The notes beneath the pieces are model-generated. The model worked only from the letters and a program-made list of their open reading frames with translations. It had not been told where the DNA came from and did not search any database. Positions 45,000 through 58,489 of a stretch of 64,000 nucleotides of DNA are shown in pieces (the first letter of the stretch is position 1; the number at the start of each line of letters is the position of its first letter). This stretch comes from Cenococcum geophilum 1.58 (taxonomy: Eukaryota; Ascomycota; Dothideomycetes; Gloniales; Gloniaceae), in contig KV748234.1 of the NCBI GenBank assembly GCA_001692895.1, forward strand, positions 682,001 through 746,000, written 5' to 3'. The translations under genes were made by a program, and so were the position numbers.

Positions 45000-47255
45000 T
45001 CGGTAAAGGTTAAGGACGATGCTTAAGGCTTAAATCGGGATTGCTAAACGGCATAGAGGCGAGAATATGCCACAAATACATCTGCGGAAGTCTATATACT
45101 GCCTCTAAGTTCTTCACTCTAGCCCCGGTCTCGGCAAGTGCGTAAGGTGCGGGTTATATAGCTAGCTAGGTGTCAATTTTGGAGGCGTCTAGTGACCTAT
45201 TTATATGTTGGTAAATCTTAGTACAACCGCAGTGTGCGTGTTTAAACTAAGGATGCTGCCGAAACCACTGCGGACGGCTAAGGGCACGCTGATATCTTAA
45301 AGTTCGGGGACGAGAGTGCGCCATAAACGTATCTTGAGGGCGGGAAGAGGGCTATATAATTAGAATGTTTTGAGGGTTGGACGGCTAATTGAGGACGCCC
45401 GTAGCGTAATCGCAAACGAGAAAGTTAACGAGTTCGATCAGCATCGCGTGAACAGTTTTATCCGTTATTGTAGCAGTAAACGACCGATTCTTATAAAGCT
45501 TAAAGAAGGTACCTATGGACGCTATAAGGGCGTAGGGAAGCAGCTACTTACCTTTGTCTACTGCCTTGTCTACTTACGCTAGGCTCTATATTTGCACCAT
45601 ATTATTATAAAAAGGTAGTTTTTAGCACTTAACTAGCTTCTAAACGCAGCTAGAGCGGTTATAAGTTAAGAAGAGAATAACTAAAGAGATTGGTCTAACT
45701 CCACGCTTATATCGGACGAGTTATATAGAAAATAGATTTCTCTTACTTGGATTTCTGCATTTCTCTATTTAATTATTATTTAAAGGGCAATATCTATAAC
45801 AGTGTTATTATCGGATTTACGACCGTCCTTAGTATTAATCTTGGAAACAACTACTTCTGGGAGCCTGCCAACTATACTAGTTAACTTTCCGTACTGGCTA
45901 AGATGGCCTAAATGCTAGTTATACAACGCGCGGTTATTGGGGCGGATATAAAGGAAGTGGAATTTCCGGCCGATTTACTTAATAAGATGCAAGACTAATT
46001 TATAGTTGATGGAAGTAGATCTATAAAGCGTTTTTAGGTAGAACCATCCTATAGAACTATAATTACTTAGTAATTAGTAAGCTCGCACGGGCTACTATCG
46101 CTAGTATATAAACAACTTTAAATAAGCTAGTGGTTACTATAATCTAGATAACTTAATATTCCACTAACTATATAGTATATATACTTATCTAAGGTAATAG
46201 ATTAATAGTCTAGTGTGCTAATAATAAGCCCTAAATAGCTTATAAAGAATATATTAGTATAGGGTAAAAAATTAAAGGCTAAAGTCGGAGTATAGAATAG
46301 TTAATTTCTAAAGGATTATTATACGCTAAATATACCCCTTCTAAAGCCTATATTAACTTCCTACTATATAATATAGCCGATAGCCTTTCGTTTAATATTA
46401 ATTCGTCCCTTTTTAACTTTAACAAGCTCTTATAGACTAGGTGAGCTTATCTAGCTATCGCTACTGCAGATACTCCCTCGGGCGCTTCTTCTACTACCCT
46501 TTTTTAAAAATTTGGCGACCGATAGAGTAATCTAATTAAGCTCTTTAATATACTACTATCTCGCCAAGCCGTCCCTACTCCCTCGCACTAGGTTACTTAA
46601 GGTCCTTTATAGCTTTATAGGCTTTGGTTTATAATATAGAACCGTCTGGCAGCGTCTTAAGTAGATATATAGGCTTTTACAAAGAAGCCTTTCTCTACTC
46701 TGCTACTACCTAGAATATTACCCCCTACCTGCCGTAAACGTTAAGCTGCTTCCGCTACCTTAGAATACTATATTATAAGTCCTTTTTTATTATAGCTTCG
46801 ATCGCCGTTGCTAGAAGTTAAAATTAAGCGTCTAGAGTGGAAGCCGAACCCCCGGTTATACCTGGATTTAGTACCAATAGTAAAAAAGTAGTTAACTTAA
46901 TACCGGCTTAATACTTCTTATAACTATATAAGGTTGAAAAATTTAAGGATATTAACGCTGTATTTAATTAATATTAGGACTATATATTCTCTAAAGGTTT
47001 CTTTATTATTAAATTGTTAGTATCTAGGCTAGATACTCTACGGCCGCGTACTGTTTTCGTCTATAAGTACTATAGCGAGTATACCCGAAACTACCGTAAA
47101 TTAGATAACTTTCGCGATAAAAACAGTAACCGTTAGTGAGAGGCCACTAAGGTATACCAAATAAGATATGGCTGGAGTATTTAGGTGGCCTACTAATAGC
47201 TTATTAAGTATATAGGCTTAGTATATAAGTAGGTGGCAACTCTTACCCAGTATTG
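45000..47255 (+). pseudogene. Long degenerate ORF resembling fungal RecQ/OrsD-associated proteins
   Basis: The plus strand reads NEKVNEFDQHRVNSFIRYCS, then SSKRPILIKLKEGTYGRYKG, VGKQLLTFVYCLVYLR, LLNAARAVIS; later AYINFLLYNIADSLSFNINS, SLFNFNKLL and IKRLEWKPNPRLYLDLVPIV; ending MAGVFRWPTNSLLSI near 47200. Stops are mostly TAG at Gln/Trp positions. The pattern (KRP...LK..TY.RY..V.KQLL.FVYR) recalls large fungal proteins found next to RecQ-like helicases with an OrsD-type N-terminus. I hold that assignment at moderate confidence and see no helicase domain in the window. The right end is cut by hAT H4. Confidence 0.5.
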
Positions 47256-49960
47256 TCGATAATGAATGAATGAATAAATAGGCCAAATATTATATTCAAT
47301 TCATAAGCCAATCAAAATATCGCGATATGAATGAATAATTGTGATATCTTAGATATAGGTAATATCGCCGGTCTTGGCATGGTGTAGTACTAAATCGATG
47401 TAGCCGACGTCTCCCTAGAGGCCTCTACCCCCCCCCTAACGTTCACCAGTAGCTCTCTCCTCCAGCCCTGTACAATTCCTCCTCTTACCCACGACTTTAA
47501 GCACTCCGATCGCTCAATATTCACTAGCCCAAGCTTCATCCGTTGCCAGCTAATTGTCCTTCAGGCTCCTAAAAATATTCGCTCTGGTTTAGTTAACATA
47601 GGTAGTATAAATAGGATATCTATCGCCATATGGTAGAGCGCTAGGTAGTTAATTTAATTACTTAGATTAAGCCACCAATTAAGGGCAGTAGTACTAGCAG
47701 GAAGATTAGTAGGAGAGGCGTTAATAAAGTGTTTAAATTTATCCTCAATTATATTAAGGATTGACTGCTTCTTATTCCAAAGATTATACTCGTCGGGCTC
47801 CTAATCGCAAGCAACAGCTTCCTCCTCTTCTACCCTACTTATATACTTACCCTTATACTCATTTACCTAAAGCTTTTAGGCTGCATTAACTACTAGCTTT
47901 CTCTAGGTGGCTTTCCAGTTGCGATTAATATAGGCCTTCCTCCAGTAAGGAGCTAATAGCAGGGCTGCGCCGTACGCAGCAACTTCGTCGGTCTTAAGGT
48001 AGTATTTATTAAAGGCGTGCCAGCTGGTTCGGATGCAGTCGCAGAGCTTTAGGTTAGTCGCGTACTTATATAGAGCTGATTTAAAGTGCTTTACTATAAA
48101 ATCCATTATATAAAGCACCTAGTTAAGAGTAGCCTTATCACCTTCCGTCTCCTTTATAACTCTCTAGAAGGGCTATAAGAAGTCTCTAATATTTTTAAGA
48201 GCTTTCTAATTAGTAGCATTAAGGATGTCTTCCTTATCAAACTCCTCAATATACTGCTCTTAATATTTTATAATTGCGTCTTTTAATTTAAGAGCCACTA
48301 AAATTATATTATACCACGAGTTCCACTACGTGTTATTATCTATATAAATAGCTCAAAGAGCGGTTGCGATAAAGTGGTTATAGTAGGCGTTAGAGCTTTA
48401 AATATATACGATAATATTATGCACCTTTCCTAGAGGACTAATCTCGCGATAAGTAAACTTACTGGCCTTCCCTTTTTTAAACTTTTTAGTAAGGAGCTCC
48501 TTAATCTAATCGTCTTTAAGATCTAACTCTGCCTTAAGCTTCTTATAAGCCTCCTTAAAGGCAGCGTTAACGGCTTCCTTATCCTCCAAGAAGAAGAAAG
48601 CTTATGCGGCTATATTAAGTATATACCCGTAGCAGCAAATACGGTGTTGCTGTAGATTATATCAAGCTTTTATTTTTACCTCCTGAAGCCTCTTAGATAG
48701 CCCTTAAAGAAGTCTATTATTACTGCCGTAATTATCACCTACACAGTATCCAACTTTATTAAGTATTTGGTAGTCCTTAAGGACTTACCAGAGGACTTCC
48801 ACCTGCTTATCGCCGCCGTATTTACTAGGGAGGAAAGGCAGAGCAAGTAGAGCTTTCCGAAGTACGCTAGTATCGTTAATAAAGTGACTGCAGATTGCAA
48901 TAAAAGACTTTTAATTAGGCGAAGACCAGGCGTTAAGTAAGAGGTATATTGGGGTAAGAGAGCGACGTAGCTTCTGCTTAAGAACTTCCTTATTAAGGAT
49001 ATAGAATTCCATAATTATTATAGGTACTGTAGTATAGGAGTCTATCAAAGCTTCCTCGCAGGTATAATTTACTATAAGAAGTAGCGCTCAAAGCTCCGGC
49101 CATATTACTGCGTTATATGGTAGATTTCGAACCATAATTAGCTGTATAAAAGCGTCGCGTACGAGAGCTGAATTAACGCTCTCTCTTAGTATAGTTTCCT
49201 TCTGCCTTTTAAGCTTCTGTATATAAAGCTCTCCCTACTTATAGAATAGGCCCTAAAGACTCTGCTTTATGGCCCGCTTAATAACTAAGTCCTCCTCCTT
49301 AACAACTACGCCGTAGGCGTTAAATAGATAAGAGCGTATATTTGTAGTAACTACATCGCGCCAAAATACATATTGCCCACAGTACTAATATCGTCTTCCT
49401 TTACTATTTACAAGCGGCTTACTACCAATAGGCTTACGCGCGAGAGCCCATATATTTACAGCCCTAACTCTCCATTTTTTATAGGCCTGTTCGAAGGATT
49501 GGGGGGAGGATTTAGTAGGTATATCGGTAGAGGATAACGCGTTAGATTCTTTGTCAGGATTCTCGTCTTTAAAAAGCTCGCTTTTAATCTTAGATAATTC
49601 CGACTGGGCGTTAGAATTACTGTCGGAGTTAATAACAATAGATTGCGAGAGAGAGGGAGGCATAGTACTAGATTATAGGTGGTATTTAGGGGGGGGTGGT
49701 TAAATATATTACAGAAAGGAAGCATCTGTAGGCGAGTCTAAAAAATTTAACTCTTACGTATATATCAGAACGTATAGTATAAAATTAGTCCTATGTTTAC
49801 ACCTTAGTATTATAAAAGCTTCCTACTACACCATAAGAGCTTCAAGTCTCTATATATTTATAATTTTATAAATATTCATTTATAAGGGCTGTCAAAATAT
49901 TCAATTATTATTACTCCTTATAAATGAATATATTGTTATAAGGCAATGAATAAAAATATC
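47256..49960 (-). mobile_element. hAT transposon H4 (less RIP-mutated)
   Basis: Encloses a minus-strand hAT transposase and AT-rich ends. The right subterminal region holds a 16-bp hairpin (ATATTCATTTATAAGG / CCTTATAAATGAATAT, 49876-49930). Exact TIRs and TSD were not resolved, so both ends are approximate. Confidence 0.65.
47440..49663 (-). pseudogene. hAT transposase of H4, nearly full length
   Basis: Starts MPPSLSQS at 49663 with an acidic N-terminus, then KKWRVRAVNIWALARKPIGS. The core reads ALVRDAFIQLIMVRNLPYNA and LTPIYLLLNAWSSPNQKSFI, then GDKATLNQVLYIMDFIVKHF and SALYKYATNLKLCDCIRTSW. The C-terminal dimerisation region reads YHMAIDILFILPMLTKPERI, then the ISWQRMKLGLVNIERSECLK type. 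Only about a dozen stops over roughly 700 codons, plus a probable frameshift near the C-terminus. Much fresher than H0-H3, hence a more recent insertion or lighter RIP. Confidence 0.82.
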
Positions 49961-49989
49961 ATTAATAATACTGCTCTTACCTATACTAA

Positions 49990-51640
49990 GTATACCGATC
50001 TAGGTGATCTAGACGCCTATATATACGACTTTATTACTAATCCTCTTACTTATATTAGCTACTAGGATTGACGACTAGAGGCTAAAGAGGTAGCTGTGGA
50101 AGCCTACGCTCTTAGGGCAATATGAGCGACCTATCTTACTACGTAACGTTAACTTTCTACCTAGGAGTTATATATAAGTAAGGGAAAATACTATAACTTA
50201 ACGCGATTGTTAAGTAGCCTTCCTAGTAGAGCTAAGGGCCAGCCGTAAGCGCTTGGCGCGCTTAAACCACTTCTTTACTAGTATAGATTTAAGTACCGGT
50301 CTTAATATACCTATACAATTAATCTAGAATTAGGTTGTCTAATTACCTAGAGTCTCTAGTAGCTTATATTCTAGCTTCCTATCTAGGTACAGTCGATTGT
50401 TAAAAGTCTGGGTCGCCTAGGCGCACCAAAAACTACCATAACTTAATATCTTTCTACTTATATATTGTTATCCCTATATAATAAAAACATTAAAATACTT
50501 CCTTTATAATATAAATAAATTATATATTTATCTATCTACTTAGGGGGGGGGTTTTTTTATTATTTAAAAAGTATAGAAATATAGAGGTGGCATATTCTTG
50601 GAAATTTACATAGAAATTAGCCGAACTTTAACGAAAATTTAAAAAATCTAACTTTAAACATTTTATTAATAGCGTTAATTCTTTTAATTAATAATTAAAA
50701 TATAATAAATATTATCTTTAAATACTATTTTATTATTTTATTTAACTTTTTTTTATTTTTAAATATATTTATTGTTCTAGTTTACGATCTTAAAAGTTGT
50801 AAGTTTTGGTGGTTTTTGGTACGCATAGGCCAGGCGACCTAAACCTTTAACGTAGTACTGCAGATTTAGCGTAAAGGTTTATTATTGACTTTAGCTGCTA
50901 AATAGACGCTATATTTAATACTAATCGATCTAAGCTCTTATTAACTATTATTACTAGTATTACTAATACGAGGTCTTCTTTTCTAGTAATGCAGTCGTTT
51001 ATTAAGAGCGAGTCTTAGCTAAATTAGACCTTTTTACTAGAGTCTACATAGTAGAAGCTTTAGAAACGGCTACCTAAAGTTATTGTTACCGATTTTAGTA
51101 AGGGCCTTATAGCCGCCTTATTAGTAAAGTAGTTAATTATAGTTAATCTATAGTACTACTAGTGGTACGCCGCGAAGGTAATAAAGAAGTAGATTGATAA
51201 GGAAATTTAGATAAAGGCTAAGAGGCCGTATAGCTACTTAGCGGAAGAGTGAAAGATAGTAAAGGACCTATTTTAGCCCTACTTAAAATCTAAAACGGTA
51301 GTAGAGCTTAAAGCCAATTAAAAGGCAGTCCTAGATAAGCTATACCCGTATAATAAGATATGGTTTTAGACTATATACGTTAAAAAGGAAAGCTAGATAA
51401 TTACCTACTATATTAGGGAAGTTTAGTAACCTTTCTATATTAAGATATTTAAGTTAACTTTTAAGCCAGGAAGTAGGATGCTTAAAGGTATCCTACTCTC
51501 CGGCTTAAAAACCTTATTTTAACGTTAACTTTTCTTTAACTACTTACTCTCTTACTAGATACCTTCTAACTTTAGGTATAGCGGTAGGCTAATAAGGCGA
51601 GGGTATTAACGGAGAATTAAAATACTTTACTAATTATTAA
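49990..51640 (+). pseudogene. MULE (Mutator-like) transposase relic, split by MITE M3
   Basis: After M3 the frame reads LPKVIVTDFSKGLIAALLVK, WYAAKVIKK (MULE C-x2-H region: -QYYQWYA- where C-x-W-H is expected), then LYPYNKIWF.TIYVKKES, matching the core of fungal MULE transposases. The part before M3 (DLGDLDAYIYDFITNPLTYI, GALKPLLYQYRFKYRS) fits the N-terminal region. Heavily mutated. Mutator family is inferred from the catalytic-core pattern. Confidence 0.6.
50410..50840. repeat. MITE M3 (431 bp)
   Basis: Left GGGTCGCCTAGGCGCACCAA, inverted at the right as TTGGTACGCATAGGCCAGGC and GACC. AT-rich interior with TTAAAAAGTATAGAAATATA, a segment shared with MITEs M1/M2. Confidence 0.75.
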
Positions 51641-52240
51641 TTAAGGGGCTCTATGAAAATCGGCCTTTACACCTCTACGCGGTGGAGCCCGGGAACCTAG
51701 CAGTTACTATTAGCGTTTTATTAGAATTGTGCTAAAGAACTACTAAAGCAAACGCAGAGACGTATATACGGCAGCGCTGCGTCAGCGCTGCAACGTAGTG
51801 GTAGTGTGAAGAATCTTTCACTAGGAGGGTGAGCTCCAGTAGAGGCTTAAAACACGACCACTATAACGTACGTCGAATTCGCTACTTAAATACGGCATCT
51901 ACCTCTGGCGTCCCCCCTTCCTCCTATACGGCATATAACTACACTATATAGCACCTATATAGCACGGTAACTAAACGAACCGTATATATACCGGGAAGCC
52001 TATAATAAGCCTCTCATTCCCCATCTTACCTAACAGCCTAGACTTACCCGCGCGGCATTTCGTCTTCCTCTATATTTTTGGCTGGGGATATAGGGGACCT
52101 AGGTTAGGGCCCTAGGATAAGATACCTAGTTTTTACTATACTCGTCCCGCTGTTCCTTTAGGGTGGAAATTATGCTGTAAGCAGGAGGGCCGCAGGCGTA
52201 TATATATATAGGGCATTTAAATGGGAGTAAGGGCAGGCAC
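51641..52240. other. GC-richer segment, no gene recognised
   Basis: Contains tandem-like GCGCTGCGTCAGCGCTGCAA and a CT-rich leader-like region. May be an element end plus a promoter or LTR; not assigned. Confidence 0.35.
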
Positions 52241-53180
52241 ATAAGACCTTATGGCAATTTTATGGCAATTTATAATTAAGTAGAAGCATAGTATAAATGG
52301 CAGACATAGTAAAATAGGCAATTAGGGCACTTGGTCAAGGGACTAAGTTCTAGAGCGGCGACCTAAGGGTATTTTTCCTCCCGTTAATGTAGTATAGGTG
52401 CTACCTAGAGGGGTATATACTATATTAAGGTTTTTTATACCTTACTAAACGGCATTAGTCTGTATAGACCTTAAGAGGGACCGTATTGGACGTTAAACAA
52501 GAATAAATTATTATTATTATTAATTAAGCTAAAGAGGTAGATTTCGATCTTATATAAGGAATTAATTAAATCTAAATATACGTCCGAGATGTCCCTCCCC
52601 TAAATTATTATCCTAGATCTCTTTTAGCACTACTTCGCCTAGATTAACGGTATAGTAATATACTACGCGCTTAAGCGAATCTTTAACTCCATATATGGCG
52701 CGAAAGCTTCGATAAATAAGGGAAAGTAGGAGTAGGCTAATCGGGAGTGGAATTAGGACGACTATGACTACGAGGACCCCTACCACTATATACTTATTTA
52801 ATACTTAATATAGAGGCTTTCTATATCGCCGGCTTTAATCTATCCTCGCTAGTATATCGCGATAAAGCTAATCGCCGCTCCTAATTAGTAACCGCGATAT
52901 ATTAAGGATATAGCATTTTAGGCGATACTCTACTAGAGTACCTAGAAGCTTTTACTAGGATCCGGCTATTGGTTCTCCACCTCCTTAATATTATTAAGGA
53001 CTATCCTATTAAAGAAATAAGCGAGCTTACTAATAAATTAAAAGACTTTAAAGTGGCTTAAATGGCTATTTAAACTAAATAGGTAGAGCTTTAATACTAC
53101 TTAAGGGCCCTCTATTTAAGGTTCCTTTAAAGGCTTACTAAAAGCTACTATTAGGTAAAACTAGAGTAGATAGTTATATA
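52240..53180 (+). pseudogene. Retroelement-like degraded ORF; its start recurs at 58990-59284
   Basis: TTTTTCCTCCCGTTAATGTA at 52371 recurs on the minus strand near 59150. The downstream frame reads TLLEYLEAFTRIRLLVLHLL then IKEISELTNKLKDFKVA. An LTR resembling that of gypsy G follows at 53180, so a gypsy gag is the likeliest origin, but no diagnostic motif is visible. Confidence 0.4.
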
Positions 53181-53390
53181 ACTGCGAGGTATAGGCGACT
53201 CCTATGCGACTCTTATGCGGGGCATATACGCTATATATGCCTAGGGAAACCCCTTCCTTACCTCTCACTCTCGGACACCTCCTTTTCTTAAGGATTTGTC
53301 TGTCTTCATAATATACCCTATTATTCCATCAATTAAACTCCCTATCTACAATCTCACTTTATAATCTGCTCCCTATATTTTAAATTCTTT
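53180..53390. repeat. LTR-like sequence related to the gypsy G LTR
   Basis: CTTAAGGATTTGTCTGTCTT, ATACCCTATTATTCCAT and CCCTATCTACAATC parallel CTTAAGGATTTATCTCTCTT, CTATCCTATTCTAAT and CCCTATCTATAAGATC of the G LTR. Divergent. Confidence 0.55.
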
Positions 53391-54975
53391 AACGCAGCGT
53401 CTAAGAGCTTATGGGCGTCGCTTTAGTGGTAACTAAAAGTGTTTAAAAGATTCTTTTTTTTCTTTTATAAATTATGGCTCAACCATAATAGATATATCTA
53501 CATTTTTTTGATGTATTAGATTCTCTAAGTAACTATTATTCTTCGTATATAGATTGTAGCCTTATAGAAGTATTATTAAGGGATAAGATACAGCGTTGTA
53601 GAGTTAGATTTTAAAACTCATCTTTGCGATTTTACGACCAATCGCCTATATCTAACTTTTTATATAATAAAGCTATAATGCAGTCACCATATAGAATAGA
53701 CAGAGAAGCTTAAAATCCATCACCTCGTAGTTTTTTTTAAAGATAATTTGACGTGGAGAAATACATAAGTTTTAGCAGTGATTAGTTTTAAGTTACTACT
53801 AAAACGACGCCTATAAGCTCCCAGACCCTTCGTGAAAGATTTTTAGATAAGGAGCGGCACAACGTTAGTGCGCGCCAAATAATCGCATAAAGGGTCTAAT
53901 TTATAAGATAACTCCGCGCATACAACTTCGCCCATATATAGATCTTCTCAATACGAGTCTATCACTGCATTCCTAAAACTATATTATCTTAAGTTTTTTA
54001 TATTCGCAGGAGCTTATTTAAGGTAAACTTAGCTAGTTAATTGTGGAGAGTTTCTATACGGACGTGGATATAACAGTTCCGTAGTGTCCTTATTCTCTTC
54101 TAAGCCTTACATATTCTTATATCAATTACGTAAAGACGATATAATCTAACCTAGGCGTTCGCGGAGTGTGAAGTAAATCAATTATAAATATAGTGCTGAT
54201 TTTAAAAGCATCCAATTCAACACCATTTCTAATCTTAATCACACTCCGTTGTGGCTAATTGGTAGTAGGCAGTGACCAAATCAGTAGGCAGCATTAAAGC
54301 GGAATTTCAGCCGCCAATAACGCCGCACTTATTATCTTCATTCAATATCTTAACAATCATGGGCCAATTATAAGTTTTTCTCTACATGCGACATGCTTGC
54401 CCGTTTGCCATTTTTTATTAGCGGCTATAATTATAAAGATTGTGCTAGTTCCTTTTCGCCCCTTCGCAAAATTACTTGCGCTTTCGCGCTTTATCGTAGC
54501 TAGGCCATTTCTTTAAACCTGTCAACCTAAATCGGACTTGCTTACCACCGTCTTACTACTATCTTTATTGGCTACTACCCTATATCTCACTACTCTGCTT
54601 TTTACTACCTTATGTCTTACCACCCTCCTTTGCTGCCTGTACCTACCTTATATATATAGAGAGCCTTAAGAGCTAGCTTAAATTAACGGAGTTCTTATTC
54701 TAAATCGTCTGATCAATAGAACCCACTCCAAATTATACTCACGTACTGTCTCCCAGACACCCAATAATACCTTTTAAAACAGAAACTGTCGACCTAGTAC
54801 TAATCACTACTATATTAGGGTTATATTAGGGGTGCTTATAATAAAGTGTCTAAGAGTTAGCGAGCTTATAGAGTTATAACAGTTAGTTAGCTATAAGATT
54901 GCAGCTAGCTAAAAGCTCGCTGCCTTAGTGGTAAGATTTAGTGGTAAGTTAAAGCTTTTAGTAGAAGTTAAGGAA
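53391..54975. other. No gene recognised
   Basis: Mixed AT-rich DNA. The plus strand near 53820-54160 gives a partly open frame (TLRERFLDKERHNVSARQII) without a family match. Patches with lower AT (54170-54660) suggest unique DNA or less-mutated elements. Confidence 0.35.
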
Positions 54976-55198
54976 TGTGACGGGCTCGTATAAATGCCTT
55001 TAAGACGAAGCTTGTAGATTACTACTATACAAAGATACTAAGCTAAGGAGAAGGAAAGGGGGTCGCTAGGACCAATGTAAACAAATATAGAGAGCTAGCC
55101 GCCAAGGCGCTAGTGGTAGGCGAGCTAATTATAGGGTGTGGCAGAATATGGCAGAGAGTGGCAGAATTTAGTAGGTAACGCGCCCTAGCACCATTACA
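54976..55198. repeat. LTR copy of family L3 (223 bp)
   Basis: Begins TGTGACGGGCTCGTATAAAT and ends CCTAGCACCATTACA; aligns with 21237-21609 but lacks its hairpin insert. No matching target duplication found. Confidence 0.65.
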
Positions 55199-55379
55199 TC
55201 GATATTCGGATCTTCGTAGTTAATTATGCGCTAAGTAATAAGAAACCTATAGGAATCTCTTACTTAGCTATAGTAAATAAAGCATTTTCCCTAATATTTC
55301 TATTACGCGCCGTAAACTATACCAAAACTTACAATTTTATTACCTATATAAAATACAATATATATTTTATATTAGCTAA

Positions 55380-58020
55380 GTAGTAGAGCTTCTTCCTCTA
55401 CTTCTTTCTCTACTTCTTCTTTATTATATTTATAATCTACGCGTTACTTAACTCTAGTACCGCGCAGGGTTTATAGATTAACTACTTCCTCCCTTTTTCT
55501 AATTAATAATAATACTAAATCGGGCGATTAAGATAATTCTATATTATAAGAGCGTCCTCTAGCTAATTAGAACTACGGCTATATCTTTTTAATTAATTAA
55601 AATCATCTCTACCTAATAATATATGGTACGCTTACTAGTAAATACGGATATTAAGTTATTAATAAGCGGTTACTATTAAGTAAAGCTCCTATATTACTAA
55701 TATAGAAGTATAGAGTAGACCTTTTTTAGGATAGCCCTTTAGGTAAAAAGAGGTTCTGGCTATATAAGCTCTACTATTTAGCTTAAAGACTAGGTACTTT
55801 ACTTATAATTAACGGCCCTTTAATATTAAAGCATAATCTTATTATTAAATCTAAAAGTTATAGTAGTAGAATATAACCACTAGTCGTAAAGCTTCTACTT
55901 CTACTAGTAGTTGTAAACGCTAGCTGTTCTAAGTAGCTAGCTATATTTAAACCTATATTAATTGGATAATTCTATAAGATATTACCTTCTATTAAGCTAT
56001 AAGTCCTTATACACGCGCTCTACTAACCTTTAATTATCTTTAGATCTAGGACTATCTTATAACATATTAATATTTAAGACTTCTTACTATACTTAGTAAA
56101 ATTAATCTTATCTACGATATCTAGATATCTATAAACGGAATATTACTACTTAGTATAGTAGATTGTTTTATTAATAAAGGTAGAAACCTTTAGTTAGTAC
56201 TTTTAGGCCTTCTATAACTATAAGAATTATACTCTACTAAGAATATAGTAACGGCCCTAGCCTTAGTAGTTTAAAAGTATTAATTTAATTATAAGCTTAG
56301 CTCCTTAATAGCTAATAACGCTAGTAATAATAACGAGCTCTATAACTACCTTTTATAAAGCCTCTTAGCAGCTAGAAAGGAACGGCTTTAGTATATTAGC
56401 TATATTATTAGCCTTATTATTAATGCTTTAATGTTACGGACCTTATAAACAGAATGTTACAATGACTTAATAAGGAACTAGTAGAAGCAGTTGGATTAGA
56501 CATAGCACGGGCCATAATGGACCCAGTAGAACTATATAATAAGGAATAGTAAACGAGGTCTTATAATGTTATACGCGGATATATATATACGCATGTACGA
56601 GCCGGAAGCACGTATAAACGTATAAACGGACAACACATATAAAGGGGATTTCTTAGGAGTAAGGTCGTATACTTAAAGGACTACAGTCCCTACCTAGATA
56701 GCTTTCCTCTTTATAGTGAATCTTAGAATACAATCCGAGTTAATCTGTTAGGCACACACTCCACCAGTCAATATCTTGTTGTTTGTTTTATCTACATACC
56801 CAGCCCATTAACGAAGCTACCGTAGTACCTACTACAAGCTTCCGTTACATTTAATATACGGTAAAGGCGTAAGTAAGCTTAAATACTCGATAATCGGCGC
56901 GAGCGACTACGTTAAATTTAATCTTATACGGTAGAAAGGCTCTATAAGTAAGATTTATAAATAATAAATAAGATGCCGTAAGGACTTTACTAAGAACTAG
57001 ACTAAGGCCCATATTAAGGATAAGCGTTTTAATTAAGTAGAGCTTCTACTTATTAAAGACGGAGGCGTTTAGTAGAATTTAACCTACTTCATACTCCGCC
57101 GTACCTATACTCTTTAGAAAGTAATTAATAAATACCTACTAGCTTAGAGGAAGCCCGCTAATAGTAGCTATAATCTATTATAGGATGTGCTTACTAATAA
57201 AGATTAGTAGTAAGTAGAGTAGCTTATTAGGATCCTAAAGCCTTTTATATTAGCTACTAAGCATATAGAAGGCGACGCTAATAGCCTTAGCATTAAAGGC
57301 TTATATAGAGCTCCTCTATTAAATCCTCTAGTAAACTTAGTAGAGCCTTAAGAATAAATATAACTCCTTCCTTAAACTAGGCGTTAATATAGCTATTTAA
57401 AAGATTAATAAATATTTTAATAAAATAAAAGCGTAATTAAAAGCGTATTAAGCTTACTAGTAAGCTTAACCGCTACTATAATAATTGCTAATCCTCTTAA
57501 CTAGTGGCTTAAAATCGGTTAAATCCTTTATCTCTTTTAATATATTCTCTATACCGGCAATAAGCTCTATATATAAATAAGCCTTTAATTAAGCTAAAAA
57601 GATTATTACCAATAACCGGAATTAATTATCTACTGATATAATTAAAGTAGATTAATATTAGAAGCAGTAGTCAATTAAAGGCCTTTTATTAAGTAGTTTA
57701 ATCGATTATATTAATCCGATAGAGCTTTAATTATACCCTAGTTAACGAGTTTAAATATTAATCTTACTAGCTATAAGCCAGCTATAGAGATAGAAAAGCT
57801 AGCTTAGTAAGATATATTTAATAGAGCTTCGTATTTAATTAAATCTAATATAGAAATAGAGGCTCTAGAGCGCTTTCCTTCCCTACTACTAACGTTACTA
57901 CCGACTGTTCTACCTACTTTTTTAAGCCTTTACGAGTACGTAGAACGAATCTAGCTATTTTTAAATACTATATTGGGTAAATTAGGGCTAGATTTTAATC
58001 GGGCAGCGTTACTATTTATA
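55380..58020 (+). pseudogene. hAT transposase relic H5, split by an L1 solo LTR
   Basis: Upstream of the LTR: FWLYKLYYLA.RLGTLLIING and LERNGFSILAILLALLLML. Downstream: YSIIGASDYVKFNLIR, then LIRILKPFILATKHIEGDAN (hAT insertion-domain signature) and NLVEP. A tail with few stops follows, IEIEALERFPSLLLTLLPTV. The canonical dimerisation motif is not clear. Removing the LTR and one TTTAA joins the two parts. Confidence 0.65.
56432..56849 (+). repeat. Solo LTR (family L1), 418 bp with perfect TSD
   Basis: TGTTACGGACC...CTTCCGTTACA flanked by TTTAA at 56427-56431 and 56850-56854. Homologous to the 3' LTR at 3802-4226. The best-preserved L1 copy here. Confidence 0.93.
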
Positions 58021-58489
58021 TATAGAGGTGCTGCCAAAAATCCGCAATAAAACACCACGAAGTCTATATCGCTTGCCTAATTGGGACAGCTAGCTAACAG
58101 CGTGACAGTCAGCGTACGTTATCTTGTAGTTAGCGGGTAGTAAGCGATCTAGTCAGTTATAAAGGCTCAGGCTCGCAGCTAGGCTGACTGTTCAACACAC
58201 TAGCCTGTGACTCATCCATTATACACTGCGCATCCGGCTAAAAGCGCTTGTTAGTGCTGCTGATCGCTTGGAAAACGCCGCCTGTTTTACTAATTAAAAT
58301 GGGGTTAATCTTTGACAGATCAGCACGCTTAAAAATACGTCCAATATCAGAATTAAATGAGGCTTTTTAAATCAAACAATTATGAGGGAGTTTGCCTATA
58401 TACTAATTCTATAGAGGAGCAATTAAGCAATCGTTAAAACTACTAAATAAGTATCCAATTCCTTCTTTTAAGCTATCACCTAAATCTAC
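58021..58489. other. Spacer with possible transposon termini
   Basis: GGTGCTGCCAAAAATCCGC at about 58027 resembles a hAT terminus, and GATATAGACTTC recurs inverted at 61862. No gene. Confidence 0.35.
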
